DNA from: Nitrospirota bacterium
GTDB lineage: Bacteria; Nitrospirota; Thermodesulfovibrionia; UBA6902
Direction: 5' to 3'
DNA length: 38,960 nucleotides
NCBI GenBank assembly: GCA_016222915.1
Contig: JACRQA010000026.1
Span: forward strand, 1 to 38,960
The position numbers were made by a program, and so were the translations under genes. Below the pieces are notes generated by a model. That model was not told where the DNA came from. It was given only the letters and a program-made list of their open reading frames with translations, and ran no database searches. This document shows, in pieces, positions 8,014 to 17,100 of the stretch (within the stretch, counting starts at the first letter, position 1; each line of letters starts with the position of its first letter).

Positions 8014-8741
8014 GGCATATTTGCTTCAATCGATTTTGACAACCCGTAATTCCTGAGTATGATATCAAGGGCCTGGTCCCAGGGCACATCGGTCAGCTTC
8101 ATTGAAAATTTACCCTTAACGTCAGGGCTGACAACGACATTGTAACCGCTTATATCGGCTATGAGCCTGAACACATGCGTGAGTTCGACATCCTGAAAAT
8201 CTATTGATATCTTTTCTCCCGTATATTTTTTCTCGGCGACTGCTTCTTCGGGGGCTTTCGCCGTGCCGGGGAGCCCTTCGCCTTCAACAGCTCCTTCTTC
8301 AGCCCCGGTTGCGGGTTCATCACCGCTGTCAGGGCTATCAAAGGCAAGCGTTAGTGTATTGTCCTTATATATGGGTTCAATATCGGCAGGGACAGTAAGG
8401 GCGATATCGAGCCTTGCAATATCCGGCGTGCCTGTATCTGTCACAGGGGTTATATCAAGTACCCCTGCGCTGTCAACTACGATCTTGTCCGTGAATTTGC
8501 CTAAAACGGTGTCCTGCAGATCTACGGAAATGTGATAGGGGTCTGATTTTTTATATATTGTATATGTAATCGGGGAGGTGGTTTCTATTTCAATTTCTGT
8601 CTTGCCGTCATTAAGGTTCACGGCAATGTCAATAATCTCTGACTTTAGCGGCGGGTCTTCCGCCCGGGCTCTGACAGACATCAGACCGCATATTAATAAA
8701 AGGACAGCTATAAATAAAAAAGGTTTTTTATGTAACATCAT
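8010..8741 (-). CDS. pilQ: PilQ N-terminal part: signal peptide, AMIN and N0 domains (fragment of disrupted pilQ)
   Basis: The 243 residues start with a signal peptide (LFIAVLLLICGLMSVRARA). An AMIN domain at about 30-130 (peptidoglycan binding, as in other PilQ proteins) is followed by an acidic/alanine linker (about 135-170). An N0/STN domain follows at about 175-235 (KISIDFQDVELTHVFRLIAD, VPWDQALDIILRNYGL). The frame then ends abruptly with EANMP and a TGA, where PilQ proteins continue into the N1 domain. A ring-forming secretin domain is missing from this frame. The start (ATG ATG at 8741/8738) overlaps the pilP stop and has GGAGAGGTGG upstream. Confidence 0.85.
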   Translation of the reverse strand: MMLHKKPFLFIAVLLLICGLMSVRARAEDPPLKSEIIDIAVNLNDGKTEIEIETTSPITYTIYKKSDPYHISVDLQDTVLGKFTDKIVVDSAGVLDITPVTDTGTPDIARLDIALTVPADIEPIYKDNTLTLAFDSPDSGDEPATGAEEGAVEGEGLPGTAKAPEEAVAEKKYTGEKISIDFQDVELTHVFRLIADISGYNVVVSPDVKGKFSMKLTDVPWDQALDIILRNYGLSKSIEANMP

Positions 8742-9322
8742 TCCACCTCTCCTTTATGGAACTCAAGTATGATTTGTCTTGGTTTTAATTCTCCCTTATA
8801 ATCACTGGAATATTCGATTATGATTATCTTGTCTTTTGTGATCTCCTGGATCTTTCCTTTATATAAGCCGATTGCGGTGCCTTTATTGACTGTAAAAGAC
8901 CGGTTGTCCGGTGTGGTAAGCAGCGCGAAATACTGCCCCCCCTTCTGGGCAATTGCCGCCAGAGTGAAGTCGCCTATGTCATAACTTACCAGGCTGCCGG
9001 CCCTTGTGCCTTCTATTTTCACAGCCTTTTTCTTGGGCACAATAAGCGGGCCGAATGGATCTCTGCGGTCCCTCTGCTGATATACGTATCCTTCCGGCTC
9101 GGATGCTTCTTCGACTATTGCCTCAGGCTGGGTGGCCTCAGGCTGGTTGCCGGTATTTACATTTCCCTGTTTTTGAGGTGGCTGGGCAGGCGGCGCTGCG
9201 GGTTTATCTTTGCAGCCGTAAAAAGAGAGTACTAATAAAATCAATACGCAGTAAAGGGCTATGGAAGATTTCATAGGATTACTTGATCGTTTATAAGCTA
9301 TTTCTTTTGTCGGATCTTTCAT
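8738..9322 (-). CDS. pilP: Type IV pilus assembly lipoprotein PilP
   Basis: PilP is the inner-membrane lipoprotein that links the PilN-PilO dimer to the PilQ secretin. Seen here: a hydrophobic signal (SIALYCVLILLVLSFYGC) with the lipid-accepting Cys at residue 37, a long Pro/Gln/Glu-rich tether (38-75), then the HR beta domain. The domain opens with QQRDRRDPFGPLI, the hallmark DPF motif, and continues with DFTLAAIAQKGGQYFALL and KIQEITKDKIII. The start at 9322 overlaps the pilO stop by four bases (ATGA) and has GGTGGA upstream; an internal Met17 would give a shorter n-region. Confidence 0.92.
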   Translation of the reverse strand: MKDPTKEIAYKRSSNPMKSSIALYCVLILLVLSFYGCKDKPAAPPAQPPQKQGNVNTGNQPEATQPEAIVEEASEPEGYVYQQRDRRDPFGPLIVPKKKAVKIEGTRAGSLVSYDIGDFTLAAIAQKGGQYFALLTTPDNRSFTVNKGTAIGLYKGKIQEITKDKIIIIEYSSDYKGELKPRQIILEFHKGEVE

Positions 9323-9963
9323 TTTTTGTCCACCAGGTCTTCGGGTTTACCCAATTTATTTCCAGGCGTTTCCTGGACAACCGACGCAAAAGTACGGGCC
9401 GTGAAGTCCGCGCCGATAATCCCCCGGCCTTCCTGCCCTTTTCCTTCCTTTACTTTTAAAGACATGTCTGTAATATTGACGAGGCGGGGCAGCCTGCTTA
9501 TCTGGCTCAGGAAATCTCCGAGCCGGTGATATTCCGCCAGAACTTCCACCTTTACCGGGATTTCGACATAAAGCCCGGATGGGTCCGTCTTTCTGGCCTC
9601 AGGTTTCCAGAGGAGTATTTGAAGTCCGGATGTGAGCCCCAGATCGGATATCTGCTTAAGCAGCACTGAAACCTCTTTTTCTTCAGGCAACTGTTCTTGC
9701 AGCTTTGCAAGTTTTTTCTTGAGTAATGTATTTTCAACGATAAGGGCATCGAGCTTGCGGACCTGTTCCTCATTGACAGCAATTTGCTTGTCTATTTGTG
9801 CAATTTTTTCATTGAGAACTCCGATTTCCTTGCTCTTTGGAGAATAAACGAAAAAGAAGAACAGGACGATCAGAATCACAGAAGGTACTACCCCAATAAT
9901 AAGCTGTACACGCGGCGGGAGGGTCTTTAATTGATTAAAATTTATATTCAGGTCCATTGCCAT
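9319..9963 (-). CDS. pilO: Type IV pilus inner-membrane protein PilO
   Basis: PilO forms the periplasmic alignment complex with PilN between the PilM-PilC platform and PilP-PilQ. The protein has a short cytoplasmic tail, one transmembrane helix (VQLIIGVVPSVILIVLFFFF), a coiled coil (about 50-105, KEIGVLNEKIAQIDKQI onward) and a ferredoxin-like C-terminal domain with YVEIPVKVEVLAEYHRLGDF. The ATG at 9963 is preferred; a TTG at 9969 would add two residues and abut the pilN stop. The size (about 214) is normal for the family. Confidence 0.92.
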   Translation of the reverse strand: MAMDLNINFNQLKTLPPRVQLIIGVVPSVILIVLFFFFVYSPKSKEIGVLNEKIAQIDKQIAVNEEQVRKLDALIVENTLLKKKLAKLQEQLPEEKEVSVLLKQISDLGLTSGLQILLWKPEARKTDPSGLYVEIPVKVEVLAEYHRLGDFLSQISRLPRLVNITDMSLKVKEGKGQEGRGIIGADFTARTFASVVQETPGNKLGKPEDLVDKK

Positions 9964-9969
9964 GATCAA

Positions 9970-10509
9970 TCACACCGTAATTTTAAATGTCAGACTGAAT
10001 TTGTAGATTGTAAATTCCTCTATCTGAGTCTGTCTCGACTCAACAAGCATTACCTCTGTAAAATATTTGGAGCCTTTAAGGTTCTGCACATAATTGACAA
10101 GATCGGAGTTTGTGAATGCGTAGCCCTCTATGCTGATAATACCGCCTTTGTCGGTCAAACTGGTAAGCCATACGCCTTTAGGGAGCATCTCGCTGACTTC
10201 ATCAAGGAGCCTCAGGGGTACGATCTGGTTCTTCTTCAATGTTTCAATAATCCTGGTCTTCTCTCTGTAGTCCTTATTGTCTTTTTCGTAATTCTTGACC
10301 TCTTCCAGAGCGGCCTGTAATTTCTTCAGTTTCTGCTCTTTAGCAGTAAGCTCTTCCTGCTTTGAAGAAACCTGCTTATTCAGGTACAAAGTCCCTGCAA
10401 TCACAGTTATGGTTACAACGACCACAGCCGCAATCCCGTATATTAATGCAGGAGGTAATGCAAACGCCTTTTTCTTCTTCTTTGATGGAAGGAGATTGAT
10501 TCTGATCAT
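9970..10509 (-). CDS. pilN: Type IV pilus inner-membrane protein PilN
   Basis: The protein begins MIRINLLPSKKKKK, the PilN signature: the INLLP peptide is the cytoplasmic tail that docks onto PilM. One transmembrane helix (about 21-43), a coiled coil (48-90) and a ferredoxin-like domain with LDEVSEMLPKGVWLTSLTDK follow. It is the partner of PilO. The start overlaps the pilM stop by four bases, indicating translational coupling. Confidence 0.94.
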   Translation of the reverse strand: MIRINLLPSKKKKKAFALPPALIYGIAAVVVVTITVIAGTLYLNKQVSSKQEELTAKEQKLKKLQAALEEVKNYEKDNKDYREKTRIIETLKKNQIVPLRLLDEVSEMLPKGVWLTSLTDKGGIISIEGYAFTNSDLVNYVQNLKGSKYFTEVMLVESRQTQIEEFTIYKFSLTFKITV

Positions 10510-11558
10510 TTATCTCCTATCCTTCTCATGGCCAGACCTACAGCGATCGAAACAAGGGGCGATATCTTAGTCAGGTATTCCTGATCAAATGAGTCGGGCA
10601 CAATAATATTCTTAAAAGGTTCTGCGATAGTGACCGGCACCCCTGTCCGCTCCGATAATATCTGTGCAAAATCCTTTGTCAACGCTACTCCGCCGCTTAA
10701 AATTATTTGATCAATGTTTTCATAATTCGTAGTGTCCCTGAAGTAGTCAAAGGAGCGGGAAATTTCAGTGATGATATCTTCAAACGCCGAATTTAAGACA
10801 GCCTTTACATCTTCAGGAGATACTCCCTCTATGGTTTCTTCCTGTTTCAACTTCTCAGCATTTGCGTATGAAATAGTGAATTCTCTTTGCAGGGCCTCTG
10901 TCAGCAGATTTCCTCCAAGCGAACTGTCCCTTGTAAAAACAGATATCCCGCCTTTCAAAATGTTTATGTTGATCATGCTGGCGCCGATGTTGACCAGCGC
11001 AATGTTCTCCCCTTCCTTGATCTCGTAATTAAGTTCAAACATATTCTCCAGGGCAAAAGCATCTACATCGACAACGACCGGATTAAGTCCGGCATCCTTA
11101 ACAACGGTGACGTATTCGCTTATCTTGTCTTTTTTTACTGCAACAATAATTACGTCCATCATGTTCTGTTCTTCCGCCGGGCCAAGGATCTGGAAATCAA
11201 GACTCACGTCTTCGATGTCAAAGGGGATATATTGTTCGGCTTCAAATCTTATCTGCTCATCCAGTTCTGCTTCAGTCATTTGGGGAAGTGACACTCTTTT
11301 AATAATTACTGAGGAATGACCTGAAACAGACAGGGTAACATCTTTTGCCTTGATGCCGGTATTTGAAATAAGTTCTTTGATAGCCTCAACAACACGGGTG
11401 GAATCCAATATTGATCCGTCTACAATGAGTTCTGGCTGAAGCGTCGCGATCCCTAGCCTTTCCAGGCTATGACTGCCCTTGCTCTCTTTGAGTTGAACAA
11501 CCTTTATATGCTTGGACCCTATATCCAGGCCTATTATGTCTTTTATGCCGAAGAGCAT
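10506..11558 (-). CDS. pilM: Type IV pilus assembly ATPase PilM (actin-like)
   Basis: PilM is a cytoplasmic, FtsA/actin-fold protein that binds the PilN N-terminus. Motifs seen: phosphate-1 loop IIGLDIGSKHIKVVQL near the start, PQMTEAELDEQIRFEAEQYIPFDI (the PilM hallmark), NIGASMININI (phosphate-2) and IILSGGVALTKDF (adenosine motif). The ATG at 11558 is preferred over the adjacent TTG at 11561; GGGA-type Shine-Dalgarno bases lie about 10 upstream. It is the first gene of the minus-strand operon pilMNOPQ plus two lipoproteins. A 567-base divergent spacer separates it from mdh. Confidence 0.94.
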   Translation of the reverse strand: MLFGIKDIIGLDIGSKHIKVVQLKESKGSHSLERLGIATLQPELIVDGSILDSTRVVEAIKELISNTGIKAKDVTLSVSGHSSVIIKRVSLPQMTEAELDEQIRFEAEQYIPFDIEDVSLDFQILGPAEEQNMMDVIIVAVKKDKISEYVTVVKDAGLNPVVVDVDAFALENMFELNYEIKEGENIALVNIGASMININILKGGISVFTRDSSLGGNLLTEALQREFTISYANAEKLKQEETIEGVSPEDVKAVLNSAFEDIITEISRSFDYFRDTTNYENIDQIILSGGVALTKDFAQILSERTGVPVTIAEPFKNIIVPDSFDQEYLTKISPLVSIAVGLAMRRIGDK

Positions 11559-11869
11559 CAAAATAATTCCCTTCCCATTAGAGGGGGAAAAGAAACTTTT
11601 ATGCAGAAAGCTTTAAATCCTGGAACATCCTTGGAATGATCTTTTTTTTCTTTATATGGAAACTCATTCATAATTGTCATAACGATGTTCTAACTATTCC
11701 GAAAAAAAATTTACGTTTCTAAGATACGATAGATTAAGCAATTTATTTGCCTGATAATACACATAGCTGCTATTTTACTTATTGCTGCAATAAAATCAAG
11801 CGGTTAATTGCTTGATCGGATAATTATTGATTCATCTTAAATAGTGTATGAGTTTATTTGTCTATTGAA

Positions 11870-11885
11870 TGTGTCGGTAATCACA
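11870..11885. promoter_or_regulatory. CRP/FNR-family binding-site candidate
   Basis: TGTGT-CGGTAA-TCACA matches the CRP-type consensus TGTGA-N6-TCACA at 9 of 10 arm bases. It lies 311 bases upstream of pilM and 240 upstream of mdh. A second such site precedes the cytochrome operon. Confidence 0.4.
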
Positions 11886-12064
11886 CACACCAAGACAATT
11901 ATTTGACGTTAGTTCTTTAATAAAGACATGACAATATTTCTAGCTGTGTCATGGCGGGAGAACTTCAAGTTTCATACTCATCTAATATTCGACGTACTCA
12001 CATGCATGGTTAACGCTGCTTGTCAGCAATCCGATTATATGCTTGACAAAAAGAAATGATCGTC

Positions 12065-12093
12065 TTGTGAATTTTCATTATCTTGGCTATAAT
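12065..12093 (+). promoter_or_regulatory. Sigma70 promoter of mdh-ndk
   Basis: TTGTGA (12065-12070), a 17-base spacer and a perfect TATAAT (12088-12093) lie 32 bases before the mdh start, giving a short leader with GAGG as the ribosome-binding site. Confidence 0.65.
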
Positions 12094-12125
12094 GTTTATC
12101 CGTTATAAACTTACAGTGAGGTAAC

Positions 12126-13055
12126 ATGATGCGGAAAAAAATAACCGTTATCGGGGCAGGGAATGTCGGGGCGACGACAGCACAGTTAATAGCAAAGGAC
12201 GGGCTTGCCGATGTTGTGCTTTATGACATTATAGAAGGGGTCCCGCAGGGCAAGGCGCTGGATATCGCTGAGGCCTGCCCGCTCTGGGATTCTTCAGTTC
12301 TTGTTAAAGGCACGAACAGTTATGATGATACGGGGGATTCTGACATCGTTATTATAACGGCAGGCTTTCCCAGGAAGCCCAATATGTCTCGGGATGACCT
12401 GCTTCACGCCAATGCCGGAGTTGTAAAGTCAGCCTCTGATGCCATAGCAAAGACATCACCGAACTCTATTATTATTGTCGTGACAAACCCGATGGACGCA
12501 ATGGCCCAGCTTGCTTGGAAGACAACCGAGTTTTCATGCAGACGTGTAATTGGGATGGGGGGGATTCTTGATTCATCAAGGTTCAGGGCTTTTCTTGCAT
12601 GGGAACTCAATGTATCACCCGAAGACATAGAGACAATCATACTTGGCGGACATGGCGACCAGATGGTACCTATTCCTAGATTTACCACTGTAAAGGGGAT
12701 ACCGGTAACAGAGCTTCTGAAAAAAAGCACTATTGATGCATTACTTAAACGGACAAGCAGCGGGGGGGCTGAAATCGTCGGACTTCTCAAGACGGGAAGC
12801 GCATATTATGCTCCTGCCGCAGCGGTATTACAGATGGTCAAATCAATCATTAATGATGAAAAGAGGCTGCTCCCATGCGCGGTATATCTGGACGGTGAAT
12901 ACGGTGTAAAGGACCTCTATGTCGGCGTACCGGTTATTCTCGGCAAAGAGGGCGTTGAAAGGGTCATAGAGATAAAGCTTGTTAATGAAGAAAAGGTCAT
13001 GTTTAAACAATCATGCGCATCTGTAAAAAAGCTTATTAAGAAACTTGCAATATAA
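12126..13055 (+). CDS. mdh: Malate dehydrogenase (LDH-like type)
   Basis: This cytoplasmic enzyme interconverts malate and oxaloacetate with NAD(H) in the oxidative or reductive TCA cycle. The Rossmann motif GAGNVG is at about 10-15. The substrate-specificity loop [12 protein letters not shown] carries the two arginines of malate (not lactate) dehydrogenases; NPMDAMAQ and the catalytic GGHGDQMVP follow. The length of 309 residues fits the LDH-like MDH group. ATG ATG at 12126/12129 follows GAGG by a few bases; either could be the start. ndk follows 34 bases downstream with its own strong Shine-Dalgarno. Confidence 0.95.
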   Translation: MMRKKITVIGAGNVGATTAQLIAKDGLADVVLYDIIEGVPQGKALDIAEACPLWDSSVLVKGTNSYDDTGDSDIVIITAGFPRKPNMSRDDLLHANAGVVKSASDAIAKTSPNSIIIVVTNPMDAMAQLAWKTTEFSCRRVIGMGGILDSSRFRAFLAWELNVSPEDIETIILGGHGDQMVPIPRFTTVKGIPVTELLKKSTIDALLKRTSSGGAEIVGLLKTGSAYYAPAAAVLQMVKSIINDEKRLLPCAVYLDGEYGVKDLYVGVPVILGKEGVERVIEIKLVNEEKVMFKQSCASVKKLIKKLAI

Positions 13056-13089
13056 TAAATGTATTTATCCATAGAGGAGGATAGATTTT

Positions 13090-13836
13090 ATGGTCAGCAT
13101 AGAGCACGAACAAACACTGGTTCTTATTAAACCGGATGCACTTAAAAATTCTTTGACCGGTTATGTGCTGTCCCAACTGTCTGAATTTCATACTGGCTTG
13201 CGCTTTGCCGGAACAAAGATCGTCCATGTCAGTGAAATGCTGGCCTATGAACACTATGCCGAACACAGGGGGAAGGTATTTTTCCCCGCGCTTATAGAAT
13301 ACATCAGGGGTATGCTCCATTATCCCGATGAGCCGTGGAAACACAGAGTGATAGCTATTGTATATCAGGGCCCCGGGGCTGTACAAAAAATACGGGACAT
13401 TGCGGGGCCGACAAATCCGCACATTGCCCGGGAACAAAGACCAGGATGCATTCGTGCGCTGGGGACAGTGGTCCCCCTTAAAGATTCGGAGGGCAAAGTA
13501 GTCGGTGAGCGCATGGACAACCTTATTCATGCCTCTGCTACTGTTGATGAAGCCGAGCGGGAGATCAAGCTCTGGTTCAAACCTAATGATATCCCACCGT
13601 CCATGCAGGCGTATCCGACCGAGACATGCGAAGAGTATTTCTATATAAAGGATAACAAGCTCAGCATAAAGCATGAGGCTGGCAGCATCTGCTTTTTCGC
13701 TCCGGGTAATATAGGATGGAAGTCTGATCTTGAAACTTTACGACTTCTGAGCAAAGGAATGACAACGCCATACTCTCTTGAAGCAGTGGTTGCTAAATAC
13801 CTCATCAACGAGAAAGAGAAACCCTCAAAATCCTGA
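13090..13836 (+). CDS. ndk: Nucleoside diphosphate kinase, enlarged form
   Basis: NDK transfers the gamma-phosphate between nucleoside triphosphates and diphosphates through a phosphohistidine. The core is recognisable: TLVLIKPDAL, YAEHRGKVFFPALIEYI, GATNP-like GPTNPHIA, PGCIRALG, and the active-site segment NLIHASAT followed by AEREIKLWF (usual form HGSDS). The protein is 248 residues rather than about 140-150. There is a small insertion before the AIVYQG strand (HYPDEPWKH), another before the active-site His (LKDSEGKVVGERM), and a C-terminal extension of about 75 residues with no motif I recognise. GAGGAGG lies about 10 bases before the ATG. Kinase activity is likely but not certain given the changed loop next to the histidine. 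Confidence 0.85.
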   Translation: MVSIEHEQTLVLIKPDALKNSLTGYVLSQLSEFHTGLRFAGTKIVHVSEMLAYEHYAEHRGKVFFPALIEYIRGMLHYPDEPWKHRVIAIVYQGPGAVQKIRDIAGPTNPHIAREQRPGCIRALGTVVPLKDSEGKVVGERMDNLIHASATVDEAEREIKLWFKPNDIPPSMQAYPTETCEEYFYIKDNKLSIKHEAGSICFFAPGNIGWKSDLETLRLLSKGMTTPYSLEAVVAKYLINEKEKPSKS

Positions 13837-14058
13837 CTTGCTACTAGTAGAAGGGTTGATAATGTTTTTGGTTTCTACACCATTCCCTGTTGGGTAAAAC
13901 CTACATATTAAAGACTGTATTCACTTGGTAATTCCCTTACTCTTAATTCCCCTTAATATTAATTGGTTAGCTGATGTTGCCCCCCCGGCATCTATTTTGC
14001 ATTCAGTTAATAAGAGTGTCTACATTAGACTGATTATTACCTAATTAAGGTTGAAATA

Positions 14059-14074
14059 TGTGACAACAATCACT
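14059..14074. promoter_or_regulatory. CRP/FNR-family binding-site candidate before the cytochrome operon
   Basis: TGTGA-CAACAA-TCACT matches TGTGA-N6-TCACA at 9 of 10 arm positions. It lies 94 bases before the cytochrome start codon. Control of electron-transport genes by this regulator family is common, but no regulator gene is in the window. Confidence 0.45.
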
Positions 14075-14153
14075 TATAGTTAAATAATAAATCCTTATCA
14101 TAAGGATAATGTTGAATCGGTTCCGCAGCAACCTGCTTCAAATAAAGAGTAAT

Positions 14154-14166
14154 CCAAGGCCCTTGG
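14154..14166 (+). promoter_or_regulatory. Palindrome covering the ribosome-binding site of the giant cytochrome
   Basis: CCAAGG-C-CCTTGG is immediately 5' of the ATG at 14168, and the only Shine-Dalgarno-like bases (AAGG) lie in its first arm. In the mRNA this could limit translation. The single-base loop is too tight for a full hairpin, so only the outer pairs could form. Confidence 0.3.
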
Positions 14167-14167
14167 T

Positions 14168-17100
14168 ATGAGAATTAAATTAACTTTTTCATTAATGATA
14201 TCAATTGTTCTGTCACTTGGCTGCAGTGTTGGGTTTGCACAATTTATCTCCCCTGGGAAACTAGCAAATTCTCACAAGGAACTATCCAGTATTACAAAAT
14301 GTGTTATGTGCCACACGCTTGGTCAGGGAATTCCTGATTCAGCTTGTAAGTCATGTCACGAGAAGCTTATGACACGAGTTAAAGAAAACAGAGGCTTTCA
14401 TTCAAAAGTTTCAGGGCCGTGCATTGAATGTCATACAGAGCATAAAGGCGAGGACTTCAATATCATGCCGATCGACGATAAAAAATTTGATCATGCACTG
14501 ACAGGCTTTGCGCTTGAGGATAAACATAAAATCTCATGCAACAAATGTCATAAAAAGGAAAAGACTTTCATGGGGCTGACCGAAGAATGCCTTGGCTGTC
14601 ATACCGATGTACATCAGAAGACCCTGACGGACTGTCTCAAATGCCACAGCTTTAAGGGGTGGAAGGGACTGCACTTTGATCACGACAGATTTTCACAGTT
14701 CAAGCTGACAGGTAAACATACTGAGGTAAAGTGCGTGAGCTGTCACCCGGAGCAGCCACTGGGAGGGAATGACATAAAGGCGGACAAAGTCACAAGGGCG
14801 CTTAAGTTCAAACCTTTGAAATACGAAAGTTGTGAAAACTGCCACAAGAGCATTCATAAAGAAGAAATGAAAGAGAAGGCCTGCAGTTCCTGTCATACCA
14901 CACAGGGCTGGAAGGAAGAAACGTTTGATCATAATGACCCGCTTCTAAGCAGGTATCCATTGGAGAGAGAACATAAAAATGCATCATGCGTCCTTTGTCA
15001 TCCGGAGCAAAAGACCACTGTCATTATTGACGGAAAGCCGACAGAGCGGATGGTAAAAAAGTTCAAGCCTACGAAGCATGAACAATGCAACGGCTGCCAT
15101 TTCGATATTCACAAAGGTCAATTAAAAGAACGCAGATGCGATGACTGCCATTCAGCCGGGAAAAAATGGAAGGAGCACACGTTCGGGCATGAAGCCTCTG
15201 CGTATAAGGGATTCAAACTCGACGGAAAACATAAAGAGGTTGATTGCAAACAGTGCCACGGACCAATCAAGTCAAAGTTCACCGAGTTTAACAAACAGAA
15301 AAACTCGTCAGCCGGACTGTTCAAGCCGATCAAACACAAACAATGCAATGACTGCCACACTAACATTCATAAAGATCTAAAGGAAAAGACCTGCGAAAGC
15401 TGTCACAGCACAAAGGGCTGGAAGGAGCCGGCATTTGATCATAACAACACTAAACTTAGCGATTTTAAACTTGAGGGAAGTCACTCAAAGGTTTCGTGCG
15501 AGCTTTGTCATCCCGATGAAAAGACAATCACAAAGACTATGGGCAAAGAGGTTGAGAAGACGGTAAGGAAGCTCAAGCCGATTAAGCATGCGCTCTGCAG
15601 CGAATGTCATTTCGATGTCCATCAGGGACAGTTTAAAAACAGTAAATGCGATTCCTGCCACACGGCACAGGAAAAATGGAAAAACATCACATTCAAACAT
15701 GAGTCCAAAGACTATACGGGTTTCAAGCTTGAGGGGAAACACAAAGAAGTCGCGTGTGAGAAATGTCATCCGCAAAGTGAAACCTCATTTAAGGAGTTTA
15801 GCAAGAATAAACAGGCGACTATAGGGAAATTCAGGCCGTTAAAATCAGGGAAGTGCGATGACTGTCATTTCGATGTTCACAAGGAACAATTCAAGGACAG
15901 GAAATGCGATGACTGTCACACAGTACAGGATAAATGGAAGGGTTTTACATTCAAACATGAGTCGGGAGGATATAAAGGATTCAAGCTCGATGGGAAACAT
16001 AAAAATGTCGCATGCGAAAAATGTCATGTAAGAAGCGATATCAAGTTCACGGAATTTGGAAGTCAGAAACAGGTATCCGCAGGAAAATTCAGACCTATCG
16101 AATACACGAAATGCATATCATGTCATGAGGACAAACATAACGGGAAATTTGAGAAGGCCTGTGAGAAGTGCCATATACCTGACGGTTGGGAGCCGAGAAA
16201 ATTCCTTCACGATCCACTGACATCAGAGCTTCAAGGTGTGCATAACACATTAAGTTGCGGTGAATGTCATAAGCAAGCAAAACTATATAAAGGATTAGAT
16301 TCAAATTGTGCCAGTTGTCATAAGGACGTGCATTTCAACCAGTTCGGCCGGTTCTGCGGAGACTGCCACAGGCAACAGTCGTGGATTCCCCCGGATTTCA
16401 AACACACCGGCGTCGGGTTCAGTCTTGTAGGTGGTCACAGAAAAGCGGACTGCACGGACTGTCATAAAAACGGGAATTACAGGAACACACCCACAGATTG
16501 TTTTGTATGTCACCAGGCAGATTATCAGTCGGCGCCTAATCATGCAACATCCATGTACCCTCATGATTGCACGGAATGCCATCAGACATCAGGCACATGG
16601 GAGCAGGTATCAGTCAGTCACGATTCGTTTAGCTTTCTGGGGGCGCATGCATCTCTGAAGGGTGATTGCGAAACATGCCACGCGTCTTCCGCGTCGGTGC
16701 CCGCCGGCACGACAGAGAGCGACTGTTATAATTGCCATGTCATATCAGGCGTGGCTTCCGCAACTTCTTATGAGAAGGCATCAGACCCATCGCATTCAGT
16801 AAACAACTTTGACAGGATTTGCACAACCTGCCATACGGAGGTCACATGGTCAAACGCAAAGTACTCACATAAGAGTTTCCAGTTTCTCGGTGTTCACGGC
16901 ACACTGACTTGCAACAATTGCCACCAGAGCGGATACCCTGGGACCATCGCGGGTGTTGCAAGTGATCATTGTTATACATGTCACGCGGCCTTCTTCCAAT
17001 CAGCCCCGAACCATGTTTCCGGGGGGTATCCTCATGACTGCACTGCGTGTCATTCGACAACCGGCTCATGGTCTAATGTTAAGGCATACACACATACATC

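Larger units (their letters stand above)
11562..12125. other. Divergent intergenic region pilM / mdh
   Basis: This AT-rich spacer has no credible ORF or tRNA. It holds an inverted repeat at 11795-11816 (ATCAAGC, 8-base loop, GCTTGAT), a CRP/FNR-type palindrome at 11870-11885 and the mdh promoter at 12065-12093. I could not identify a convincing pilM promoter. Confidence 0.6.
13837..14167. other. Upstream region of the multihaem cytochrome operon
   Basis: There is no credible ORF or RNA gene. It contains a CRP/FNR-type palindrome (14059-14074), a short inverted repeat ATCCTTA-TCA-TAAGGAT (14091-14107) and a palindrome over the ribosome-binding site (14154-14166). TTGAAA (14051) and TATAGT (14075) with an 18-base spacer are a weak promoter candidate that would place the CRP-type site between -35 and -10. 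Confidence 0.5.

Noticed and set aside
11562-12125. tRNA or small RNA gene in the pilM/mdh spacer
   Set aside because: No cloverleaf arms or T-loop motif could be found; only regulatory-type repeats.
14168-14250. Lipoprotein signal (SLGC) in the giant cytochrome
   Set aside because: The residue three before Cys is Ser instead of the usual Leu, and a good signal peptidase I site (GFA-QF) follows.
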